Assembly (NCBI RefSeq): GCF_964355755.1
Contig: NC_092679.1
Coordinates: 8,060,001-8,124,000 of the forward strand
Direction of reading: 5' to 3'
DNA from: Antedon mediterranea
Lineage: Eukaryota > Echinodermata > Crinoidea > Comatulida > Antedonidae
DNA: 64,000 nucleotides
Part shown: piece after piece, positions 35,512 through 47,500 of the stretch
Numbering within the stretch: the first letter of the stretch is position 1
How the letters are laid out: the number at the start of each line of letters is the position of its first letter
Translations under genes and position numbers: made by a program
The notes under the pieces: generated by a model
What the model saw: only the letters and a program-made list of their open reading frames with translations
Databases searched by the model: none
What the model was told of the DNA's origin: nothing

Positions 35512-38500
35512 CTATAATTTTGACAAATCTGGATTGCTGCTGCCTTCCACACCCATGATGTAAGACGGTTTAAAAAAGGGATCGTTAATTGCTGGGCGGT
35601 TCATAGTAAATTTCTTTATGTTAAATTCGGTCGCCTCCTTCATAGCAAGATCACTTAGTACTTGACCTATAACACTGGCAAACCTGAAAAATATTCACAG
35701 TTATAATTGTAATGATGCTCGCACAATTCGTAAAGTTTGAAAATTCGACGTCACACAGTCAAGGATTGATAATGACCACCACCGTCATGAGCTATATATC
35801 CAATACCAAATTGGCGAGTAAATCATGTTTTACTTTAAATTAAATTTATACGCTCTTCCACAAGGTCAATTGTTAGTTATACATACAGACTATATTAAAA
35901 CAATGATTTTGAACACGTAGGGCATTTCTTTGAATTCTTTCCTATTGTCGTTTTGTGGTAATTTACAGCTTTTTATATGTTTAACAAACGTACATAATCA
36001 ATTGCGTCTGCATCATGCTAGACTACAACTTCCGGTAGTGACGTAATCAGCATATTTTTGGTAATAAAACTTTTTCACTAAGCTAGGGAATCTTCTGATA
36101 TCAATATTCATTAGACCGTACTTTAGTTAGCCAATCAAAATAAATGTATAAACAATTTTGCGGCGATGTTACATGTTGTTGAGGTAAAATATACTGTGTT
36201 TTACAATAACCAATTTGGTTAGAGTAAAACACAATGATAAAGAATAGGAAACATTTAATAATATGATAAATGACATTTACATAGCAATTTATCACTGTGT
36301 TTTACTATAACCAATTTGGTTAGAGTAAAACACAATGATAAAGAATAGGAAACGTTTAATAATAATATGATAAATGTCATTACATAGCAATTTATCACTG
36401 TGTTTTACTATAACCAATTTGGTTAGAGTAAAACACAATGATATAGAATAGGAAACATTTAATAATATGATAAATGACATTTACATAGCAATTTAGCACT
36501 GTGTTTTACTATAAACAATTTGGTTAAAGTAAAGCAGAATGATAAAGAATAGGAATTTAATAATATGATATATGACATTTACATAGCAATTTAGCACTGT
36601 GTTTTACTATAACCAATTTGGTTAGAGTAAAACACAATGATAAAGAATAGGAAACATTTAATAATATGATATATGACATTCACATAGCAATTTAGCACTG
36701 TGTTTTACTATAACCAATTTGGTTAGAGTAAAACACAATGATATAGAATAGGAAACATTTAATAATTTGATAAATGACATTTACATAGCAATTTAGCACT
36801 GTGTTTTATTATAACCAATTTGGTTAAAGTAAAACACAATGATAAAGAATAGGAAACATTTAATAATATGATAAATGACATTTACATAGCAATTTAGCAC
36901 TGTGTTTTACTATAACCAATTTGGTTAAAGTAAAGCAGAATGATAAAGAATAGGAATTTAATAATATGATATATGACATTTACATAGCAATTTAGCACTG
37001 TGTTTTACTATAACCAATTTGATTAAAGTAAAACACAATGATATAGAATAGGAAACATTTAATAATATGATAAATGACATTTACATAGCAATTTATCACT
37101 GTGTTTTACTATAACCAATTTGGTTATGGTAAAGCACAATGATATAGAATAGGAAACATTTAATAATATGATAAATGACATTTACATAGCAATTTAGCAC
37201 TGTGTTTTACTATAACCAATTTGGTTATGGTAAAGCACAATGATATAGAATAGGAAACATTTAATAATATGATAAATGACATTTACATAGCAATTTAGCA
37301 CTGTTTTTTACTATAACCAATTTGGTTAAAGTAAAACATAATGATAAAGAATAGGAAACATTTAATAATTTGATAAATGACATTCACATAGCAATTTAGC
37401 ACTGTGTTTTACTATAACCAATTTGGTTATGGTAAAGCACAATGATATAGAATAGGAAACATTTAATAATATGATAAATGACATTTACATAGCAATTTAG
37501 CACTGTTTTTTACTATAACCAATTTGGTTAAAGTAAAACACAATGATAAAGGATATGAAACATTTAATAATTTGATAAATGACATTCACATAGCAATTTA
37601 GCACTGTGTTTTACTATAACCAATTTGGTTATGGTAAAGCACAATGATATAGAATAGGAAACATTTAATAATATGATAAATGACATTTACATAGCAATTT
37701 AGCACTGTGTTTTACTATAACCAATTCGGTTATAGTAAAGCACAATGATATAGAATAGGAAACATTTAATAATAATGATTATTTACATAGCAATTTATCA
37801 CTGTGTTTTACTATAACCAATTTGATTATGGTAAAACACAATGATAAAGAATAGGAAACATTTAATAATAATGATTATTTACATAGCTAGCAATTTAGCA
37901 CAATGTTTTACTATAACCAATTTGATTAGAGTAAAACACAATGATATAGAATAGGAACATTTAATAACATGATAAATGACATTCACATAGAAATTTAGCA
38001 CTGTGTTTTATACTATAACCAATTTGATTAGAGTAAAGCACAATGATAAAGAATAGGAAACATTTAATAATATGATAAATGACATTTACATAGTAATTTA
38101 TCACTGTGTTTTACTATAACCAATTTGGTTAGAGTAAAACATTTTAACTATGATAAATGATATTTAGCACTGTGCTGGATACAGTAAAACACAAATAAAG
38201 AATAGGAAACATATAATAATATGATACATTTACATACAAATTTAGTATTGTGTTTTACTATAGCCAATTTGGTTACAGTAAAACACAATGATATGAAACA
38301 TTTATTATATGATGTTATTTACATAGCAAAATATTATATTAAACATATCTTATTATCTAAACGTTATGATAAAGAATAGGATACATATAATGTAATAATA
38401 AAATACAAGTTACATAGTTTATCATCTTATTTTACAGAACCAATTTGGTGACACAGTTAAACACAGTGATAAAAGATACTGTTTTAGGTTATATAACCCT

Positions 38501-41500
38501 AACCCTAGTTTGAAGCGACATAATAAATTCATCGCGAAAAAGTACGTATCGTATTCAGAAACTTTTGAAATTTGTTAGATATGTTTAATAGGTTCTTACG
38601 TCTATAAAACAAACAAAAAATATAAATTTCACGAAAAATTCGTGATTTTAATAATTTGCATTTCTAAAAATGTACACTTATGAAATACCATACATTTTCC
38701 AACACATTTTTACTTCATTGATGATTCCCAGAAATCAAAATAAAACAAATTATGATATTTCTTTTACATTATAGATGTAAGAACCTATATTGAACATGTA
38801 CCAAATTTCAAACGTTTTTTAAGACGATACGTATTTTTATCGATGAATTAAGTATGTGATCGCTTCAAACTAGGGTTAGGGTTAAATAACCTAACAATTC
38901 AATTCTTTAACACTGTGTTTAACTTTTAACCAAATTGGTTTTAGTACAACACAATGATAAACTATGTACATTTTATTTTTCATATTACATTATAGGATAC
39001 ATATAATGTAATAATAATAAATACAAGTTACATAGTTTATCATCTTGTTTTACAGAACCAATTTGGTTACACAGTTAAACACAGTGATAAAGAATAGACA
39101 CTGTTTTAGGTTATATAACTCTAACCCTAGTTTGAAGCGATCACATACTTAATTCATCGCGAAAAAATACGTATCGTATTCAGAAACATTTGAAATTTGG
39201 TAAATATGTTCAATAGGTTCTTACGTCTATAAAACAAACAAAAAATAAAAGTTTCAAGACAAATTCGTGATTTTAATAATTTGCATTTCTAAACATTTAC
39301 ACTTATGAAAGACAGTACATTTCCAACACATTTTTACTTCATTGATGATTCCCAGAAATCAAAATAAAACTATTAGGATATTTCTTTTGCATTATAGATG
39401 TAAGAACCTATATTGAACATATCTACCAAATATCAAACGTTTTTCAAGACGATACGTATTTTTAGCGATGAATATTAAATATATGATCGCTTCAAACTAG
39501 GGTTAGGGTTAAATAAACTAAAACAGTTCTATTCTTTATCACTCACTGCAGTGTTTAACTTTTAACCAAAATGGTTATAGTAAAACACAATGATAAACTT
39601 ATATGTAAATTTTATTTTTCATAACATAAAATGTTTGATATTCTTTATAATATTTAATATTATATTTTAGGCCTACTATTAATGACGTATAAATGCACAC
39701 TACATCTGAAATAACTTTCTACTTCATTGGCGATTCTTACCAAAAAAAAGAACTAATTTTGTTATGTATATAGAGCAACCTATTATAACATGTCTTGTAT
39801 GATTTTTATCTCGTTTCAATGACATTTTATACTACAATTCAAATGAAAAAGCATCACAAAAAATACGTCTGGTATTCAAAAAGTTTCTAAACTCGGTACA
39901 CAGAAAAAACGAATATGTTGAAAATGTATGGTCTTTCATAAGTGTGAATTTTTAGAAATGCAAATAATGGAAGTCATCGATTTGTCTTGAAATTTATAAT
40001 TTGTTTTGTCTTATTGAACATATCTATACAAAATGTCAAACGTTTCTGAATACGATACGTTTTTTTTCTCGATGAATTTATAATGTCGCTTCAAACTAGA
40101 GGGTAGGGTAGTAACCTAACAAGTATCTATTCTTTATCACTATGTTTAACTGTGTAATCATATTGGTTCTAATAAAAAACAATGATAAACTATGTAAATT
40201 GTATGTTTCATATATTACATTTTGGCCAAAAAAAATTATTGGGAATGTCAAATTTCTTTTTCATGACATATATCTACAAATTTCAGAAGCTTTTGAATAC
40301 GAGTATTTTACGCGATGTTTTTTTATCCTCATTTTAATATTTTGGTAATGTAATTCACATGCATAAAGTTTTGTATCCAAAAATTGTTTATTCTTGGGTA
40401 GAAATGAGGAAATAAATAGTATTCCTGTATAATATAATAATCAATAATAAAGTATAAAAAAAAGTGTTGTGTAAACGAACGTTTTTTACGCTTCGAATTT
40501 TCTGTTACATTATGTTTGAATTGAAGCTACAGATATTGAATCATGGACCTATAAATTAGTAATTTATAGGTCCATGATTGAACATATCGTCACTCACCAC
40601 ACATTTTTTGTTTTGTATTTCGAAAGTATTTATTCTAAAGAACAATTGATGCAAACATTAATTATAATTTGGCGATTATTCGTCACACGAAGCGTCGAAT
40701 ATCGATTCGTCTCGTCATGGGAAGAAAACGTGCATTGCGCACACTGTTTACGCGCCTCAACAATAAACGGCGAATATGCGATTCGTCACTAATTATGGAA
40801 CGCCGTTTTACACAAGTTTTTGGCGATGATAAAAATTGCGTCGATGATGAAATTGCGTCGATGAAAATTGCATCGACGCAATGTAGATTGCGTCGACGCA
40901 ATTTACGTTGCGTCGATGAAAATTGCATCGATGAAAATTGCGTCGATGAAAATTGCGTCGATGAAAACTGCATCGATGAAAATTGCGTCGATGAAAACTG
41001 CATCGATGAAAATTGATGTGATGAATTTAATTGATTATGAAAATTCCGGGGAAAATTCCAAATGGTTTTAATTCAATCAATGATGAAAATGACTACTAGT
41101 AAAGTAAATGATGATGTTAATAATGATGTTAATAATGTTATTATGTTGCTAAAAATTGACAGTTTCTGAATATTTTGATATGATAAACATGTTTACCGCT
41201 TGCGCTAGCGCGCGCGTTATAGACAAGCGCACAGTGAGCGCGCACTAAAACAATGTTGAAATATATGCACTGATTAACATTTTAGTGATTTATTGTCAAC
41301 ACATTTTAGCAATGGATCCATTATTGTCCTTTCGGACACATTATATCTTCTAGCTAATTGCTTCCGTTAATCCACCAGTTCAGTACATAAAATTCAGATG
41401 TCCAGCATCCATGACATCATATTCAAATCATACCGGCAGGGAGATCGCAATTTTCATCGATGCAGTTTTCATCGAGGCAGTTTTCATCGACGCAATTTTC

Positions 41501-44500
41501 ATCGACGCAATTTTCATCACATTAACGCAATTTTCATTACATCGACGTAATTTTCATCGACGCAATGTTCATCACATCGACTTAAATTTTCATTACATCA
41601 ATACTATATTCATCGACGCAATTTTCATCACATCGACGCAATTTTCATTGCATCATCGACGCGATTTTATCATCGCCTAAACTGGCATTCCATACTAATT
41701 GCGTGTGATCTGATTGGTGTATTATAAATAAATTCATCGCGATGAATTTTTCAGTAGATGTAATGAGACAGTTCAGTAGATGTAATGACAGTTAATTTAA
41801 TTGTTCTGCTCTTTTTGTACAAATCTATATACTACTTTATATTATGGATTTTGTAGTACTGTTAAAATGATTAAATCTCTGGAAGTGTGTTTTACGAGTA
41901 TGTCCGCAAATTTATGCGTTTACGGTTTTAAAATGTGAGTTTTAAATAGCGAACATGATCTTGTTAGGTGCACTACGCACGCAGTATTCCAAAATGTCTT
42001 ACTAATTGGGAGAAAATCATAATTGTATCATATCATATTATATCCATTCTTTAACTTTATCCAAAACTAAATTGGTATAGTAAAACACAGTGCTAGCAAT
42101 TTATCATATTATTAAATGTTTCATATTCTTTATCATTGTGTTTTACTCTAATCAAATTGGTATAGTAAAACACAGTGCTAAATTGCTATGTGAATGTCAT
42201 TTATCATATTTTTAAATGTTTCCTATTCTTTATCATTGTGTTTAACTCTAACCAAATTGGTTATAGTAAAACACAGTGCTAAATTGCTATGTAAATGTTA
42301 TATATCATATTATTAAATTCCTATTCTTTATCATTGTGTTTTACTCTAACCAAATTGGTTATAGTAAAACACAGTGATAAATTGCTATGTAAATTGTTAT
42401 GTCTAGCTATGGTGCCAGTAAGCAAGATGATACATTTGTTTATCAGTATACACTTCCTATGTTATCAGTTGGTTTACAAATACCACCTGTAACTATACCA
42501 ATTTGTATGAGTCATATAGAAAGTAGAATTGTGAATAAAAGAGTTGTTAAAAAGTAGTCGAAGTGAATACATCTATCTTTGAGTCAGCTTTACAATACTT
42601 TACATTATATTACAATACATTACTACTGTACAAAGGTACTGGGGGTATATAACAAATTGGCGACGAGGATCGGATTTTAAATTCTAAGTGATACAATGGC
42701 TGGAATTTCACCACCAGTACCGTTTCTACCTACTCCAGGCAAATCAACGTTAAAGTTTGAACAATGGTTTGAATTTTTTACAAATTATACTCTTGCGTCT
42801 GGAAGTGACCGATAGAATGCTGAAAGAAGAAAAGCACTATTACTACATTGTCTTGGTACTGAGGGTCAACGTATTTACAGCCTTTTACCAGAAAGAGAAA
42901 TTGATCCAAATGATGATGTTAATTCATATGATGCAACTGTTGCCAAATTGCGGGCACATTTTAACCCAAGATTAAACGTTGTAGCGGAAAGATACACATT
43001 TCGTCAACGTAGACAACTCCAGGATGAAACATCAGATGAGTACGTAAGAGAACTTCGACAATTATCAATTTCATGTAATTTCGGTGTAATAGCTGATGAA
43101 ATGATAAGAGACCAGTTAGTTGAGAAAACTAATTCTTCCCGTATTCGCGAAAGATTACTTCTGGAACCTGAACTTACATTAAATACTGCCATAGAAATTG
43201 CAAGGCAATGTGAACATGCTGCAAAAGAATGCCAAATAATAGGTAAAGCTGAACTACCAGTACCTGTTGAGCAGATACGAAAGAGTAATTACAAACCTAA
43301 ACAACAGCCAGCAAAATACAAATCCAGTGAGTACTGTTTTCGTTGTGGTTCGAAATCGCACAAAGCAAATGATGTCAAATGCAAGGCAAAGAAAGCTAAA
43401 TGCAATAAATGCCGTAAGATAGGGCATTTTGCTAGTGTTTGCAGAAGTGTTGAAATTGAAAATATTGATGAAACCATGTCTGTTAATGTGATGGTTAACA
43501 GAAAATTACGCACTGACGTATTGATAGGTCATTCAGCAAAAGTGAACATGACCATAGATACTGGTTCACCAGTTACAATTCTACCCAAAAGAATCTATAA
43601 TCGATATTTTGTCAACGAAGCTCTACAAAAGGCGTCAATCAAACTGATGACCTACTCCAAGGAACCGATACATGTGCATGGATTTGTGAATTTACCAGTT
43701 ACACTTGCCAGTGAGCCAGAGAATAAAGTGCACGCGAAGATTTACATTGTAGAAAAAGGATCGCCTATTCTCGGGATGGACTTGATTAGCAACCTAAATA
43801 TTAACATTGTGAAAGGACAAATTGCTTACGTCCAAGTTGCTAAAGATACTACTACAATTGATGATGCTGAATACAAGCAAGAACTGAAAAAGAACTATCC
43901 GAGATTGTTCAATGGGAATGTGGGGCTCGCGAAGGATTTCGTACATAAAGTTATGGTCCGCGAACACTGTACACCGAAAATTCAGAAATTACGAAGCTTA
44001 CCATTTACGGTAAGAGACAAAGTTGCTAAAGAACTTGATAGGTTAGAAAGCCAAGGAATTATAGAGAAAATTAATGCAAGTCCTTGGGTAAGTCCTATTG
44101 TTGTAGTAGGTAAAAAATCCGGTGATGTACGTATTTGTATAGATTTAAGAGAAGTTAACAAAGAACTTGTAGTAGACCAATTTCCTTTACCTGATATTTC
44201 AGAATTATTCAATTCATTGCATGGTGCTACTGTATTTTCTACGTTAGATCTTAGATCTGCGTACCATCAATTGACATTACATAAAGAAAGTAGGGATTTA
44301 ACTGCTTTTATTACGCATCAAGGCCTTTACCGTTATAAGAGAGTATGTTTTGGTCTTGCTTCCGCACCATCTGCATTTCAGAAAACAATGAGTTCAATCC
44401 TAAGGAATGCAAAGGGGGTACGTTGCTATCTTGACGATATTGTTGTCTTTGGTAAAGATGAAGATGAACATGAACATGCTATTAATATGGAAAATGTTCT

Positions 44501-47500
44501 AAGTAAAATACAAAAGGCAGGGTTAACGCTAAACCTTGATAAATGCAAATTTAGAGTGAAACAAATTTCATACTTAGGTCATACAATTTCGGCTTCAGGA
44601 CTTCAACCTGATAATGACCATGTAAAAGCCATAATCGAGGCAAAAATTCCAAACAACATCTCTGAATTGAGAACTGCTTTGGGAATGTTTGGATACTATG
44701 CAAAATTTGGGGTGTGTCGAAAGCGAAGACCTCGAAAGCGAAGATCGAAGACCGAAGACCTCGAAAGCGAAGACCCTACGAAATGGTAGTGTGCACAAAA
44801 TCCGACCAAAATCAAACAAAATCGTGATAACACCTTGAATTTACAGATCCTGAAAAAATATTTCAATTTTAATCGTTATATTATAACAAATCATGACTTT
44901 ATCTATGAACAAGTTCACGTGTTTTCGCCAATGGAGTTAATATGTGATATAGTTTTACGAACAAACACATCGCGCTATTTGCAAGGCGACGGACGCACAA
45001 GAAGGACCTCGCACATGAAATGTCACTTGTTCCGATAACAATTTAAAATCATAGCCAATTGTTTATAAGTATAGAAATAAACTACAGTAAGTAAATTGTA
45101 AGAAGTAAAGGATGGCGGTAGGCCCGGTATTTAGGTTTATTTTAGAGCCTATAGGCCTATAAAAAGTGTCCGTATCATAGATTTTACACTGCTTTTAAAT
45201 GTTAGGTACAGAGATCTTTTTTGCATTTAAATATGTTGCTATGTGTTTTTTATCTATAATATTTGCCTATTGTTTATTATCTAAATGTATGAATAAATAC
45301 AATAAGATATTCATTTTCCTGTATTGTATTTAAACTTTTACATTTTCCCATTGTAACTATTGCTATTTTACTTAATCGCCAGTTTCAAAATGTTTTCTAA
45401 TGTATTCATAATAGACAAATAATAGGGCCTATATGAAATATTTATTTTCCTTTTAAGGAAAATAAATATTTCATTTTTCATTAACCAACGTATGAACCAC
45501 TAAACAAAAAAAATTCTGCCGCAACGTATCATTGGCGCGCGCAACAGAAAATCTATCTATCTATCTATCTATCTTCTATCTATTTTGCATCCCCTCTTAA
45601 GATCGAGAATCATGATGAACATAATAAAGCAGAAACGGTGTTGAACACATCGGTTCCCACTTGTGATGACACGCAACGTTATTTTCTTACGGCGCACTCG
45701 GGGGCGCACTTTGCGTCGATCTGAAAACCAATTCAGCTCTTAAAATATTTCCCGGGCCAATGACAGTTCGTCCCAAACGCTTACCGTGAACTAACGGAAC
45801 TTTATTTTATATCTTTGTATTGTCAAAGTAAAAAATAATACTGTATTCAAATTATGATTTGACAAAAGGCTAATACTGTAAAACGAACGATAGACATCAC
45901 ACTCTGACAATTTTTCTTGATCGTTAACCCGTTATAATAGTATAATTCTGTTAGATTTGTTTGTATTAGTGTCAATTCTATATTTAAATGGTCAACAACC
46001 GGTAACCTGTTTCTTAATTAAAATGTTATGTTTTCTTTTGTTAATGGACACTCATGGCAGGGATGCAAACATTTAGAAGCGGGACGTCGACAATCTGTTG
46101 AAAATCGGGAGACTGTTGAATAGTCGTCTCAACCACAAGCCTGTGAGATAGAAGGTTGGGGGTTAGAGTGGTTAAGCCCGATAAACATTCACCATCACTT
46201 AATAAAGATTTATAGAGAGTATCTCTTTTTGTATTCACCACGGGCAATGCTTGAAAACAAAAGTCAGTTTTTTATTTGATGATGAGGAAAATTGTGGTTG
46301 GCGGAACTGGAACTTCATTAAACTAATCTTTTGACAGTGTCGGTAAACGTAATACCGATATGAATCAAAATCGGCAACTTGTAATTTTGGAGGGAATATT
46401 TTTTATTTCAATCTTTGTTTTGAATGGCTTTTGTCTTTGTGAACGTTGACATAATGGCATAATTATTCGGAATTATGGAAGCCGTGAAACAGATGATACT
46501 ATGTCACAGGAAACGACCGATTTATAACCAAAATTTGCAGAACGCTGATGCCTATATCGTTCGTTCTTTTTACTTCTTGTCAAATCATAATTTGAATATA
46601 TTCTGCCAAATTTGACCCGGGAAATATTTTAAGAGCTGGAATTAGTTTCCAGATCGACGCAAAGTGCGCCTTAAGAACAAATGTGCGTGTCATCACAAGT
46701 GGGAACCGACGTGTTCAACACCGACTGCTTTACGTTCATCATGATTCTCGATCGTAAGAGCAGGGAAGAGTTAAATGTAATTTAACTCTTCCCTGGTAAG
46801 AGGGGATGCAAAAATAGATGGAAGAGTATTTTCTTATGTTGCGCGCGCGTCAATACGATACGTTGCGGTAGGATGTTTTCGTTTAGTAGTTCATACGTTG
46901 GTTAATGAAATATTTATTTTACATTTTTCTTCTTTACCACCTAGTACTATCGCTTCACCAACCACACTAACCGATACTGATAATATTATTTGTCCATTAG
47001 GAATACATTAGAAAAACATATTTAAACTGGCGAATAATTAAATCAGTAATACTGTAGTATTGGCTAAAATGGGGAAAATGTACAAGTTTAAAATACTATA
47101 CAGAATAACTCCAGAAAATAAATATCTTATTGTATTTATTAATACAAATAGGCAAATATTATAGATAATAAACATACATCGACATAATAATATTTAAATG
47201 CAAAAAAAAGGATCTCTTAGTTGTATTCACGCGTACGTATAACATTTTTAAAAATAAGTGTAAAATCTATGATACGGACACTTTTTATAGGCCTATAGGC
47301 TCTAAAATTAGGCTAAATAAGCCTATCGCCATCCTTTACTTCTTACAATTTACTTACTTTAATGTATTTACTTTACTGTAGTTTATTTCTATACTTTTCT
47401 ATACAGTTGGCTATGGTTTTAAATTGTAGGCGACGTGTGCTACAATACAAAGTTATCGGGAAAAGTGACATTTAATATTGCATTCAATTCGAGGTCCTTC

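Noticed and set aside
38490-38890. Interstitial telomere / chromosome fusion point
   Set aside because: There are only two TTAGGG units per side, repeated identically in two palindromic copies with constant flanks. It is a repeat-family feature.
40669-41071. ORFs with repeated Asp-Glu-Asn-Cys or Met-Lys-Ile-Ala-Ser units
   Set aside because: A 15-bp minisatellite is open in several frames on both strands; the peptides are by-products of the repeat.
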